Shown: piece by piece, positions 30,302-39,468 of the stretch
Layout: every line of letters starts with the position of its first letter
Position numbering within the stretch: position 1 is the first letter of the stretch
From: Pandoraea sp.
GTDB lineage: Bacteria; Pseudomonadota; Gammaproteobacteria; Burkholderiales; Burkholderiaceae
Direction: 5' to 3'
Length of the DNA stretch: 64,000 bases
Assembly: GCF_004297875.1 (NCBI RefSeq)
Contig: NZ_SCSK01000063.1
Location: 62,001-126,000, forward strand
Translations under genes and position numbers: made by a program
The notes under the pieces: model-generated
What the model saw: only the letters and a program-made list of their open reading frames with translations
Databases searched by the model: none
What the model was told of the DNA's origin: nothing

Positions 30302-31081
30302 ATGATTTCACGACGTTCTATCAGAAATCTGTGCACCGGCGTGCTGTTGGCCGCGACCGTGGCGACGCTGCCGGGCTGCGGCTTGCTGCTGCTTGGCGGT
30401 GCGGCCGGAGGCGTTCTGGTGGCTACCGATCGCCGCTCGCTGGGGGCGCAGACCGAAGACCGGGAGATTCAGGTCAAGGCGATCAGCGACCTGAACAGCA
30501 ATCTGCCCGACGTCGCGCATGTCAACGTCACTTCTTTCAATCGGCGCGTGCTGCTGACCGGCGAAGTGCCGGATCAGGCGACCCGCCAGGAAGCGGAAAA
30601 CATCGTCAAGGGCATTCAAAACGTGCGTGGCGTGGTCAACGCGCTGGCCATCTCCGGCGCCAGCTCGCTCTCCTCGCGGGCCAATGACGCGTGGATCACC
30701 AGTAAGGTCAAGGCATCGCTGGTTGCCGCCAAGGATATCTCCGCCAACGTGTTCAAGGTCGTCACCGAGCGCTCCGACGTCTATCTGATGGGGTTGGTCA
30801 CGCCGGCCGAAGGCGCCCGCGGCGCGGATATTGCCAGCCGTGTGCCTGGCGTGGATAAAGTCGTGAAGGTGTTCGAATATATCCAGCCGGAAGACGCACA
30901 ACGCCTGACCGAGCAGGCCGCGAAAACACCGCAGCCGGCCGAACCGGCCGACGACACGGCGACCACCAGCGCCGTGCCGATCGGCAACGTCAGCACGACG
31001 CCGCTCTCGACCCCGGCCCCGATCAGCGATGCGCCGGTGATTCCCGCGACACCTGCCTCGCAACCCGGGGCACCGAAGTAA
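30302..31081 (+). CDS. dolP: BON-domain outer-membrane lipoprotein DolP
   Basis: 259 aa lipoprotein: signal with lipobox LPGC (Cys26), two BON domains at about 45-115 and 122-190, then a Pro/Thr/Ala-rich tail of about 65 residues. E. coli DolP (YraP) is about 190 aa and ends near the second BON, so this tail is an extension. DolP supports outer-membrane integrity and division-site function. The start is ATG 30302, with AAGGAG at 30287-30292; a TTG directly before it could also be used. Same strand and order as yraN-diaA. Confidence 0.93.
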   Translation: MISRRSIRNLCTGVLLAATVATLPGCGLLLLGGAAGGVLVATDRRSLGAQTEDREIQVKAISDLNSNLPDVAHVNVTSFNRRVLLTGEVPDQATRQEAENIVKGIQNVRGVVNALAISGASSLSSRANDAWITSKVKASLVAAKDISANVFKVVTERSDVYLMGLVTPAEGARGADIASRVPGVDKVVKVFEYIQPEDAQRLTEQAAKTPQPAEPADDTATTSAVPIGNVSTTPLSTPAPISDAPVIPATPASQPGAPK

Positions 31082-31105
31082 GCGGGTCTTTGCCCGGCAA
31101 CGGGT

Positions 31106-31146
31106 AACAGGCCGGCCAAGCGATGACGCTGGCCGGCCTGTTGTTT
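31106..31146 (+). terminator. Intrinsic terminator after dolP
   Basis: Thirteen-bp perfect stem AACAGGCCGGCCA (31106-31118) with TGGCCGGCCTGTT (31130-31142), then TTGTTTG. It ends the yraN-diaA-dolP run. Confidence 0.75.
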
Positions 31147-31252
31147 GTGACCCCGATTTATAAGAGATCTCCCTCTAGTACGTCGTTATTTCGTTAAGCC
31201 AAATATCTCGGTACACTGCGGGGCAGTGGATAAAAATAACGGGAGGGGCGCA

Positions 31253-32968
31253 ATGGCAAAAGCATCGACGTCGCCGGGGGCGCGTGCCGGACGCCATCGG
31301 CGGATGCGATTCGCACTGGGCCTGACGCTTGCCGCCGGGGCGATCGCCAGTGCACATGCCGGGGACGGCAGTCCATTGCGGGGCAACCCGATGGACACGT
31401 TGCCGACCATTCAGGCGCCCCAGATCGCGCCACCGACTTTCCATTTGCAGACTCCGACCCAGGAGCAAGCGCTTCAAGCCTTGCTCGCGCGCAAGATCGT
31501 TCCGGTCAAATTCGGTATCGAGGGCGTCAAAAGCATTCCATTCGAAACAGTCGCCAAGCTATTCGCGCCACTGGCCGGCCATGAGGTCACGATCGGGGAA
31601 TTGGTCGCGCGCGCCAACGACGTCACCAAGCTTTACCAGCAGCACGGTTATCTGCTGTCGTTCGGCTTCGTGCCCGCGCAGGACTTCAAGAATGGCTTCG
31701 TGAAAATCGTCGTCGTCGAGGGTTATGTCGCCCACACGCGCATTACGGGTAACCCCGGACCCTCGCGCGCCAAGCTCGAGGCAATCGCAGCTCACATCCA
31801 GGCCGAACGGCCGTTGAAACGCGCCACTTTCGAGCGCTACCTGAACGTGCTGACCCTCGTGCCGGGTATGCGCATCAAGGCGGATATGAAACCACCCATG
31901 CGTACCGATGGCGCGACCGACCTGACGCTGGATGTGCAGCGCAAGCCGATTGCGGTGGGCGTCTCGCTGGGTACCAGCGACCCGGGCCTGCGCGGGCTGA
32001 TCACAGTGACGACCAACGGACTCACGCCGCTCGGCGAGCAAATGCAGTTCGCCACTATCGTGCCAAAGGGGCCGAACCACGAAGAGTATTACGCGGCGTC
32101 GTACTCTCAGATGATCGGCAGCAACGGCCTGTCGCTCAAGCTCGATGCGTCTCATTACCGCGGCGTGCCGCACGACCAGACGCTGATCGACGACAACCTC
32201 ACGCGGCACATCGACAACAAGCGGGCCGGCGCCACGCTGAGCTACCCGTTCGTGCTCAACAACCAGCGCCGGCTGGTCGGCAGCGGTGGGGTCTATGCGG
32301 TCGAAAACAGCGACAGCTACCAATCGACGGTCAGTGCGGCAAACGCCACCTCGAAGGTCAACATTCGTGTCGCCAATGCGCAATTGAGCTACAACGAAAC
32401 CACACCGAAGCAAGCGCGCAGCGCGTCGATCGCCATTTACAAGGGCATCAACGGACTGGGGGCCAGTCAGAGCTCCAACTCGCCGGCGCTGGGTCCCTAT
32501 GACCTTGGGTTCACACGCTATGTCGCCAGCGCAACACAGAGTTTCGTGTTGCCGCATCGGTTTGGCGTGGTGCTGGCGGCCACCGGCCAATACAGTCCGA
32601 ACACCGTGCCTACCCCGGAGCAGGCGACCTTCGGCGGCACTCGCTTTGGGCTGGGCTACCCGGCCGGCGAAGTCGCCGGGGATTCCGGCTGGGGCGCGTC
32701 GATCGAATTCAACCGGTTGTTCCGTACCGGCTTTGCCTGGCTGAAAACGGTGCAGCCCTATATCGAAGCGGACACCGCGCGGGTTTATCTGAATCGGGGG
32801 CAACTGCAGCACGATAAGCTGGCCTCGCTCGCGCTCGGCGTGCGCGTGTCGGACCAACGGCACTATACCTTCGATCTTTCGCTGGCCAAGCCGGTCGCCG
32901 ACAAGCCGGCCAACAGCAATAACCGGTCGTTGCGTGTGAACGCCGCCTACTCCTACCGGTTCGACTAG
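31253..32968 (+). CDS. ShlB/FhaC/HecB family two-partner secretion transporter (TpsB), orphan
   Basis: 571 aa outer-membrane protein. A signal peptide ends near AHA|GDG (about residue 36). POTRA-type sequence lies between about 60 and 185 (FGIEGVKSIPFETVAKLFAPLAG and YQQHGYLLSFGFVPAQDF), followed by a 16-strand barrel to the C-terminal ...AYSYRFD. TpsB proteins export one large beta-helical exoprotein, normally encoded alongside; none is here. The barrel tip motif, usually VRGY/F, reads FGLGYPAGEVAGDSGWG, so the conserved Arg is replaced. GGAGGGG lies before ATG 31253. Confidence 0.85.
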   Translation: MAKASTSPGARAGRHRRMRFALGLTLAAGAIASAHAGDGSPLRGNPMDTLPTIQAPQIAPPTFHLQTPTQEQALQALLARKIVPVKFGIEGVKSIPFETVAKLFAPLAGHEVTIGELVARANDVTKLYQQHGYLLSFGFVPAQDFKNGFVKIVVVEGYVAHTRITGNPGPSRAKLEAIAAHIQAERPLKRATFERYLNVLTLVPGMRIKADMKPPMRTDGATDLTLDVQRKPIAVGVSLGTSDPGLRGLITVTTNGLTPLGEQMQFATIVPKGPNHEEYYAASYSQMIGSNGLSLKLDASHYRGVPHDQTLIDDNLTRHIDNKRAGATLSYPFVLNNQRRLVGSGGVYAVENSDSYQSTVSAANATSKVNIRVANAQLSYNETTPKQARSASIAIYKGINGLGASQSSNSPALGPYDLGFTRYVASATQSFVLPHRFGVVLAATGQYSPNTVPTPEQATFGGTRFGLGYPAGEVAGDSGWGASIEFNRLFRTGFAWLKTVQPYIEADTARVYLNRGQLQHDKLASLALGVRVSDQRHYTFDLSLAKPVADKPANSNNRSLRVNAAYSYRFD

Positions 32969-33125
32969 ATGGCTGCCCGCGTCGGCACGCGGCCGGACGA
33001 ATCCGAATTATCGGGAAACCCGGCTGGCTGAATTCTTGCGGTTCGATCAAAATATCGGCCGGATGCGGCGGTGAGCCGTGCGTGCTGCCGCATCGCGAAT
33101 TGACAAAAAATCGCAAGGAGTCGAA

Positions 33126-33452
33126 ATGAAACAGGTGGTTCTTGCCGCGTTACTGATGGCCGGCGTGTCGATGGCGCATGCGGTCGATGTGGCCCGGGCC
33201 AAGAAAATCGTTGCCGCAAATGCCTGCATGGGCTGCCACGCGGTCGATCGCAAAATCCTCGGTCCGGCTTTCCGCGACGTGGCGGCCAAATACAAGGGCG
33301 ATAAGGGTGCCGAGGCGCAATTGGTGAGCAAGGTCAAAAACGGCGGCTCGGGCGTATGGGGTGTTGTACCGATGCCGGCGCACCCCAACATGAGCGATGC
33401 CGACATCAAGACGGTCGTGCAGTGGATCCTGGCCGGCGCCCCCGACAAGTAA
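33126..33452 (+). CDS. Class I c-type cytochrome (c551/c552-like)
   Basis: 108 aa periplasmic electron carrier. The signal peptide (1-19) ends in MAHA|V. The haem site is CMGCH in NACMGCHAVDRKILGP, and the axial Met lies in VVPMPAHPNMSD. This matches the c551/c552 family feeding nitrite reductases or terminal oxidases. AAGGAG lies at 33115-33120. No partner oxidase is adjacent. Confidence 0.93.
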   Translation: MKQVVLAALLMAGVSMAHAVDVARAKKIVAANACMGCHAVDRKILGPAFRDVAAKYKGDKGAEAQLVSKVKNGGSGVWGVVPMPAHPNMSDADIKTVVQWILAGAPDK

Positions 33453-33542
33453 CGGGCGATTCGGCGTGATGCCGGCAGCGGTGGGCGCTGCAGCCGGACG
33501 TGGCGGGCGGGGTGCTCGGCACGTTCGGCCTCGAATCACCCG

Positions 33543-34169
33543 TCAGAACTTCATCCCCACCCCGACGCCCACGACCAGCGGGTTGATCTTGAGCGTACCC
33601 AGCGGCACGCCGCCGGCCGATGCGTCAGTCTGGATCCAGAGCTTCTTGATATCCGCATTCAGGAAGACGCGCTTGGTCAACTGGACATCCACGCCGATTT
33701 GCAGCGCCGGGCCGACGCTGCTGCGATCGATCGATACCGGTTGGGCGCCAGCCTTCAGATTGTCGTTATAGAACAGCGTGTAATTGATCCCAGCCCCCAC
33801 ATACGTGCGAATCTTGCCGGCCGGATTGAAGTGATATTGCGCCAGCAACGTGGGCGGCAGCAGACTGACCCGGCCAAGCTCGCCGATATTCGAGCTCACC
33901 GTATGGCGCGCGGTGCCGAGGATCAATTCGACGCCAATATGCCGGGTTGCCATGTATGTGAAGTCCAGCTCCGGCACGATCGAATTGTTCACGCCAGCGC
34001 CCACCGTCGACAGCACGCCCGAGGTCGACACATCCGGCTGGATGCTGATCGCCCGCGCGCGAACCAGAATATCTCCGGCATCCGCGTGTGCTACCGCGCT
34101 GCCAGCCAAAAGTCCAATTGCCAGGGAACCGGCCATTCCCAATCTCAACGCCGTTTGCATCTTGCTCAT
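33543..34169 (-). CDS. ompW: OmpW-family outer membrane protein
   Basis: 208 aa. A signal peptide (1-27, ending AHADA) precedes an eight-strand beta barrel. Family signs include DILVRARAISIQPD near the mature N-terminus, LGTARH and LPPTLLAQYHFNPAGKIRTYVGAGINYT, ending in the typical C-terminal GMKF. OmpW forms a hydrophobic channel in the outer membrane. The start 34169 is preceded by CGGAG at good spacing. It is divergent from the tRNA gene. Confidence 0.92.
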   Translation of the reverse strand: MSKMQTALRLGMAGSLAIGLLAGSAVAHADAGDILVRARAISIQPDVSTSGVLSTVGAGVNNSIVPELDFTYMATRHIGVELILGTARHTVSSNIGELGRVSLLPPTLLAQYHFNPAGKIRTYVGAGINYTLFYNDNLKAGAQPVSIDRSSVGPALQIGVDVQLTKRVFLNADIKKLWIQTDASAGGVPLGTLKINPLVVGVGVGMKF

Positions 34170-34323
34170 GATGGCTCCGATCAACAGGTGATTTCATTGC
34201 TGCTTTCGGAGATCGACTGTAGTCAATGACAGCGTGACAAGCTTTGGGCCAGGTCAATTGGTGCCCGAGTGTCGTCGCAACGCAACTGCGTGCGGTGCCT
34301 AGCAACGGCCCAAAAAAGTACGC

Positions 34324-34329
34324 TATAAT
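34324..34329 (+). promoter_or_regulatory. -10 element of the tRNA-Ala promoter
   Basis: A perfect TATAAT lies 11 bp before the mature tRNA, followed by the GC-rich discriminator CGCCGC typical of stringently controlled tRNA promoters. The -35 is weak (around 34300). Confidence 0.65.
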
Positions 34330-34340
34330 CGCCGCTTCGT

Positions 34341-34416
<76 letters not shown>

Positions 34417-34513
34417 GGAATTCTCAATACGCTGATTGGCAAGGAAACTTGCCCTCCGATTCGCCGGTTCTGGCTTCGTGTCACACGACCGTGTCACGCA
34501 AGGCAAACCGGCG

Positions 34514-34650
34514 ATGGCTTTTAAACTCCCCGCACATCTGCATCGCAAGCGCTATGGCGTGTTGCGCATCCCGCTTCGCATACCCAATGACTTGAGACGG
34601 ATTTTCCGCACGGGGAAAATCCGCCACACGAAAGTCACCACGTGGCGCTC
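34514..34650 (+). pseudogene. Remnant of a phage-type integrase N-terminus
   Basis: From ATG 34514 the frame reads MAFKLPAHLHRKRYGV, then FRTGKIRHTKVTTW. This matches the N-terminal arm-binding region (DUF6538-like) of tyrosine recombinases. The similarity stops after about 45 residues, and no catalytic R...HxxR...Y domain follows. The minus-strand lipoprotein gene ends at 34663, so the recombinase is truncated. Direct repeats CGTGTCAC (34477-34484, 34490-34497) precede it. Position beside the tRNA 3' end marks the scar of an integrated element. Confidence 0.6.
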
Positions 34651-34662
34651 GGCGCCCCCGTT

Positions 34663-35208
34663 TCACTTCAACAGCGACGCGAACTCTGGCGCGTGGACGA
34701 CCTTGCCGATCAAATCTTGCACCGCGGGCATGAGCGCCTGGGCGGTTTGGTTGCAGGCGGTTTCGCCGTAGTAGCTGGTGGTGTAGGTGTACTTTTCGGC
34801 GACTTGCATATGCTGACCGTTTGACGATGTGACCGTGAGCGTCAGGTTCCAGATGCCGGAGGTGGACGAGAAGTCGATGCTGTCGAGGTGGCCGGTGAGC
34901 TGGATGGGCGCGGTGGGCGCATAGACGCCGGCGATTTTCAGTTCGGAGATAAAGGCCCGGCGGATGAATTCCGCGAACGGCTCGCCGTCCTGGGTTTTGA
35001 TGGGGCCGACGCCGCGGCACATGATTTCGTTTGGATGTTGGTTGGCGCTCAGCGTCTGCGTGAACGCGCCCACGCCGACGCCATTGACTGCTGCGGTCTT
35101 CAGCGCGGTGACATTGTCTGCCGAAATCGAATATCGCGGCACGGCGTAGGTCGAACATCCTGCCAGCACGGCCGACGCGAGCGAAACGAGCGCAATGGTT
35201 TTTTTCAT
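34663..35208 (-). CDS. Putative lipoprotein of unknown function
   Basis: 181 aa. The signal peptide has lipobox LAGC (Cys about 17), so it is membrane-anchored. The body contains GVGPIKTQDGEPFAEFIRRAFISELKIAGVY and a beta-rich middle (LTGHLDSIDFSSTSGIWNLTLTV). I do not recognise a named family. GGGGA precedes ATG 35208. It lies beside the integrase remnant and could be cargo of the lost element. Confidence 0.75.
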   Translation of the reverse strand: MKKTIALVSLASAVLAGCSTYAVPRYSISADNVTALKTAAVNGVGVGAFTQTLSANQHPNEIMCRGVGPIKTQDGEPFAEFIRRAFISELKIAGVYAPTAPIQLTGHLDSIDFSSTSGIWNLTLTVTSSNGQHMQVAEKYTYTTSYYGETACNQTAQALMPAVQDLIGKVVHAPEFASLLK

Positions 35209-35453
35209 TCTTTTCCCCGATACATGACGTTTGGCGGCCCGGTGATTTGTTGGACACAGTGTCGCCGCCGGCATAACTGTGCCTGCCTGCATTCGGATTT
35301 TATGAAGTTCGTTGGGTCGAAGGCGGGCGATCTCGCCGCTTATTGAGCTACGACAAGAAGCAGGGAAATATTGGCAAAGAGATCGGCGCGCAAAACGGGG
35401 CAGGGCCAGCCGAAGCCGGCCGGTCTTGCCGTCGCGCGGACGTTGGCGCCAGG

Positions 35454-36509
35454 CTACGCGTCGTTGGGGATCGCCCGATAAACGCGGCCGAAGAAGTCAT
35501 TGGCGTGCGCCGGGTCGAGCCAGCGTGCGATAACGACCAGCCGCTGCGTCGGTTCGATCCAGGTGAAGGAGCTGCCGGCGCCGATGGCGAAGTAGCTGGT
35601 GGCCGGCACGCTCGGGAACACACTGCGCTCGTGGTTGAGCCACACCAGATACCCGTAGTAAGGGGCGAGCGCGCACGGGGTGCGCATGCGTTGCAGCCAC
35701 GCCTTCGAGAGGATTTGGCGGCCGTGGGCGAGTCCGTCGTCGAGCAGGAGTTGTCCGATCTTGAGTTGGTCATTGGCGCTGATCGACAGGCCGCCGCCCC
35801 AGTGCGTGCCGCCCGGCACCGATTGCACGCGCCGCCCGCCGACATCCACCCAGGCGTTGTCATAGCCGACCCAGCGCCAGTCGTCGCTCGCGCCCAGCGG
35901 TTGCATGATGGCCTCGCGAAACACCTCCGGCAGCGGGCGGCCGAACAGGTGCAGCAACGCCAGCGAAAACTGATTGATGCGAACGTCGTTGTATTCCCAA
36001 TAAGTGCCCGGCGCTTGCAGGGGGCGCAAGTCGCCTTTCTTGCCGCCCGGCGCCTTGCCGAAGGTGACCGCGCGATAGTGATCGGCCTGATCGGACACCC
36101 CGAAGCACGTGCCTTGCCACTCGCTGGTCTGCTGCAGCAGGTGAGCCCAGGTTACCGCTTTATTGTGCGGGTCGTCGAAGCCGATGCCCGGCGCGCGCGC
36201 GCCTACCGGTTCGTCGACGTCCGGCAGCAGGCCGCGATCGTGCGCGACGCCGGCCAGCAGGGCCAGGTAGGTTTTGGCAATGCTGAAGGTCAGGTCGGCG
36301 CGCTCGGGCTCGCCCCAGGTCGCCAGCAGGCGGCCGTCCCTGGCGATCGCGCCCGAGGCCGGGCCGCGGTCGTGTACCGGGCCGAGCAGGCGATTCCACG
36401 GCGGCGGGTCGTTGACATGCACGCCCCAGGCGCCGTCGACATGACGGTCCCAGAGACTTTCATGGTCGATCGCGAATTGCACGGCTTGCTCGAGCGGGGT
36501 GGGCGGCAT
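35454..36509 (-). CDS. Serine hydrolase, class C beta-lactamase fold
   Basis: 351 aa. The SxxK motif is Ser76-Ile-Ala-Lys79 (FSIAKT) and the second motif Tyr173-Asn174 (EYND), as in the beta-lactamase/DD-peptidase/esterase superfamily. No signal peptide is evident, so it is probably a cytosolic esterase, amidase or D-amino-acid amidase-like enzyme rather than a penicillin-binding protein. AAGGAG precedes ATG 36509. It is third in a minus-strand run after the MFS transporter and M20 peptidase. Confidence 0.85.
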   Translation of the reverse strand: MPPTPLEQAVQFAIDHESLWDRHVDGAWGVHVNDPPPWNRLLGPVHDRGPASGAIARDGRLLATWGEPERADLTFSIAKTYLALLAGVAHDRGLLPDVDEPVGARAPGIGFDDPHNKAVTWAHLLQQTSEWQGTCFGVSDQADHYRAVTFGKAPGGKKGDLRPLQAPGTYWEYNDVRINQFSLALLHLFGRPLPEVFREAIMQPLGASDDWRWVGYDNAWVDVGGRRVQSVPGGTHWGGGLSISANDQLKIGQLLLDDGLAHGRQILSKAWLQRMRTPCALAPYYGYLVWLNHERSVFPSVPATSYFAIGAGSSFTWIEPTQRLVVIARWLDPAHANDFFGRVYRAIPNDA

Positions 36510-36535
36510 ACGGCTCCTTGTCGTGACGACGGCAT

Positions 36536-37828
36536 TCAATGCACGTTCAGGCGGCTGCGCGCCCAGACGATGGTGAACAGGCTGACCACGGCGGCGATCA
36601 TCAGGTACAGGCCGGGCGCCAGGTTGTTGCCGGTGGCGGCAATGAGCGAGGCCACTGCCAGCGGCGTGAAGCCGCCGAAGATCGTGGTGCCCAGGTTGTA
36701 GCCGACGGCCATGCCGGTGGTGCGCGTGCGGGTCGGGAACAGATCGGCCATCAGCGCCGGGACCGGTGCGAAATAAAGCGCCTTGAGAATGCCGACCCAC
36801 ATCATGGCGGTGAGCAGCGTCGCCAGCGATGGATGCGCATTAATGAACATGAACGCCGGATAGATGGTCAGGAGGAACGCCAGCCCGGCCGCGAGCATGA
36901 TGCGGGTGCGTCCGACCTTGTCCGACCAGTGGCCGACGAAGGGCGTCATGACCATGATGACGGCGCCGGTAACCAGCGTGCCGATGAAGCCGTACGAAGG
37001 CGCCAGCCCGAGCTGGCGCGTGGCGTAGGTCGGCATATAGAGAATCATGTATTGGGCAGTGGTGGTCAGCACCAGCGCGCCGATCGCCACCAGCAGGCGC
37101 TCCTTCTGCGTCGTCAACACTTCGCGAACCGGCGTGCGCGTCGGCCGCGTGCGCTCGAATTCCGGCGACTCGTCGACGTGGCGGCGGATGTACAGGCCCA
37201 GGGGGCCGATCAACATGCCGAACAGAAACGGAATGCGCCAGCCCCAGCTCGATAGTTGCGCCGGATTGAGCGTTGTGGTGAGCAGCACGCCGAAAGCGGA
37301 TGCGAGCAGTGTGCTCGCGCCCTGGCTGGCGAATTGCCAACTCGACATGAAGCCGCTGCGCGCCGGGGCATGTTCGACCAGGAAGGCGGTCGAACTGCCG
37401 AACTCGCCGCCGGCCGAAAACCCCTGCAGCAGCCGCGAGATGAAGATGCCCAGCGGTGCAAGAACGCCGATCGTGGCGTAGGTGGGCATCAACGCGACCA
37501 TGCCGGTACCCAGCGTCATCAGCGCGATCGACAGCATCAACGATGCCTTGCGGCCTTTGCGGTCGCTGTAGGAGCCCAGCACCATGGCGCCGATCGGCCG
37601 GGCCAGGTACGACAGCGCAAAGGTGCCGAGCGCGAGCAGCAGCGAAACGGTGCGGTCGTGGGTCGGGAAGAACAGGCGCGCCAGCGTCCCGGCGAAATAG
37701 CCATAGACGATCAGGTCGTACCATTCCAGCGCATTGCCGAGCGATGTGGCCAGAATCAGCCGATAGATACCGGTGGGTTGCCGGGATGCCGCGTCCAGCC
37801 GGGCGCTGCTTGCCGCATTGGGGTTCAT
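36536..37828 (-). CDS. MHS-family MFS transporter
   Basis: 430 aa inner-membrane symporter with about 12 spans. Marks are SLGNALEWYDLIVYGYF (helix 1), GSYSDRKGRK (loop 2-3) and SRLLQGFSAGGEFGSSTAFLVE (helix 4). It belongs with ProP/citrate/shikimate-type carriers. GGAGGAG lies before the ATG. Placed between an M20 peptidase and a serine hydrolase, it probably imports their substrate; identity unknown. Confidence 0.88.
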   Translation of the reverse strand: MNPNAASSARLDAASRQPTGIYRLILATSLGNALEWYDLIVYGYFAGTLARLFFPTHDRTVSLLLALGTFALSYLARPIGAMVLGSYSDRKGRKASLMLSIALMTLGTGMVALMPTYATIGVLAPLGIFISRLLQGFSAGGEFGSSTAFLVEHAPARSGFMSSWQFASQGASTLLASAFGVLLTTTLNPAQLSSWGWRIPFLFGMLIGPLGLYIRRHVDESPEFERTRPTRTPVREVLTTQKERLLVAIGALVLTTTAQYMILYMPTYATRQLGLAPSYGFIGTLVTGAVIMVMTPFVGHWSDKVGRTRIMLAAGLAFLLTIYPAFMFINAHPSLATLLTAMMWVGILKALYFAPVPALMADLFPTRTRTTGMAVGYNLGTTIFGGFTPLAVASLIAATGNNLAPGLYLMIAAVVSLFTIVWARSRLNVH

Positions 37829-37909
37829 CGGGTGCTCCTCCGAGGGGTGGTTAATCGATGCGGCTCGTGGGTCGCACCGGGCGCGGGCGCCGGCGTCGAC
37901 CCCGGACGC

Positions 37910-39325
37910 TTACTTGTTGTTCGATCGTTGCCGTTGCTGCAGCACGGCCGGGCCGGCCTCGCCCAGATCCCAGAACAGGCCGGCCATGATGCGCAACCCT
38001 TCGCGCGCCACCGAGCCGAGCAGGTGTTCGTTCGGCGCATGCTGCGAGCAGCCGGGATAGGAGTGCGGCACCCACAGCGTGGGCAGGCCGAGCACCTCGG
38101 CAAAAACGTCGTTCGGCAGCGTGCCGCCGAGATTCGGCAGCAGTACCGGCGCCTTGCCGGTCGTGCGCTGCAGCGAGGCGAGCGCCCATTGCACCCAGGG
38201 GTCGTCCGGGTCGACGCGCGTCGCCGGCATGCCGCGCTCGACCTCGATCTGGACCTGCGCGAAGCCATGCGCGTCGAGGTGATCGCGCACGATCCGCTCG
38301 AGATCCTCCCAAGGAGTGCCTACCACGAAGCGGATTTGCATGAATGCGAACGCGTAAGGCGGAATCGCATTGACCGGCTTGTCCGGATTGCCGGTCTTGA
38401 AGGCCAGCACTTCGAGGTTGTTCCAGCCGAACACGCGCTCGGCCGGTGTCAGCCCGGGCTCGCCATAATCGGCATCGACCTCAGGCTCGCCCGGATTGCC
38501 GCCCACGGCGATGCCGGCCAAGGCGCGGCGCACCGCGTCGGGCAGCGGCGGCGGGCGCAGGCCTTCGACCAGAATGCGGCCGTGTCGGTCGACCATCGAG
38601 GCGATCGCATTGGCCAGCACCACGCCCGGGTTGCGCAGCAACCCACCCCAATTGCCTGAGTGGTGCCCGCCATCGCGCAGTTGCAGCGACAGCTTGAAGT
38701 TGACCAGGCCGCGCGAGCCGAGGAACAGCGTGGGATGAGCGGCACCCAGACGCGGGCCGTCCGAGGCGATCAGCAAATCGGCGGCCAGCACCTCGCGCTG
38801 GCTGGCGCAAAACGCATGCAGGCCTGGTGAGCCGGTTTCCTCGCCGGTCTCGAACAGCACCTTGAGGTTGAAGCCGAGGCGGCCGCCGCGCGCATCGAGC
38901 ACTGCCCTGAGCGCGGCCAGATTGATGCTGTGCTGACCCTTGTTGTCGGCGGTGCCGCGCCCGTACCAGTGGTCGCCCTCGACGGTGACCTGCCAGGGCG
39001 AGAGGCCGCCGCGCCACTGAGCGTCATAGCCGCGCACCACGTCGCCATGGCCATAGGTCAATACCGTCGGCAGGTCGTCGCTCTCGTGCCGCTGGGCCAC
39101 CAGGAACGGGCCGGCGCCGGCGACCGGATTGTCGTATAGCCGGGAGCCGAACCCGAGTTCGGCCAGCGCCGGGGCGATTTCGTCGCTCAGGTAGGCCCGC
39201 AGTAACGGGCCGCTATCGGGCTCCTGGCTTTCGGTGCGAAACGCCACGCGCTGGCGCAACGTCTCGAGAAAGGCGCCACGCTCGAAATGGTGGGTGACGT
39301 TGTCGATGGCGATGTCGCGGCTCAC
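37910..39325 (-). CDS. M20-family metallopeptidase / amidohydrolase
   Basis: 471 aa. Dinuclear zinc ligands are visible in order: YGHGDVV (His), GRGTADNKGQ (bridging Asp), FETGEETGSPGL (catalytic Glu and ligand Glu), IASDGP (Asp) and HAPNEHL near the C-terminus (His). The dimerisation lid lies between about 210 and 330. M20 enzymes cleave dipeptides, N-acyl amino acids or carbamoyl compounds. First gene of the MFS/serine hydrolase run and divergent from a LysR gene that probably controls it. Confidence 0.9.
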   Translation of the reverse strand: MSRDIAIDNVTHHFERGAFLETLRQRVAFRTESQEPDSGPLLRAYLSDEIAPALAELGFGSRLYDNPVAGAGPFLVAQRHESDDLPTVLTYGHGDVVRGYDAQWRGGLSPWQVTVEGDHWYGRGTADNKGQHSINLAALRAVLDARGGRLGFNLKVLFETGEETGSPGLHAFCASQREVLAADLLIASDGPRLGAAHPTLFLGSRGLVNFKLSLQLRDGGHHSGNWGGLLRNPGVVLANAIASMVDRHGRILVEGLRPPPLPDAVRRALAGIAVGGNPGEPEVDADYGEPGLTPAERVFGWNNLEVLAFKTGNPDKPVNAIPPYAFAFMQIRFVVGTPWEDLERIVRDHLDAHGFAQVQIEVERGMPATRVDPDDPWVQWALASLQRTTGKAPVLLPNLGGTLPNDVFAEVLGLPTLWVPHSYPGCSQHAPNEHLLGSVAREGLRIMAGLFWDLGEAGPAVLQQRQRSNNK

Positions 39326-39468
39326 GTGGGTTCTCCGGGGCGGCGCGTTCGGTTTCGGATGCCGGCCGACGCGTACAAATAGATGCGGAAATTGTGAGCC
39401 GCGCCATCGTTGTAGACAATGTCAATATTTATCACTTATCTTTGCCGAAATGGCAAAGCGGAGAGATC

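Noticed and set aside
35551..35560. GGTTCGATCC resembling a tRNA T-loop, considered as an attR copy
   Set aside because: Only about 10 bases match the tRNA-Ala 3' part, and the flanking stem and CCA are missing. It lies inside the serine hydrolase coding sequence.
35343..36701. 452-codon plus-strand frame
   Set aside because: Antisense to the serine hydrolase, whose SxxK motif, ribosome-binding site and operon position are convincing.
39326..39468. LysR T-N11-A box in the M20/LysR spacer
   Set aside because: TTGT-AG-ACAA is short and AT content is high; chance matches are common, so it is noted with the gene only and not listed as a site.
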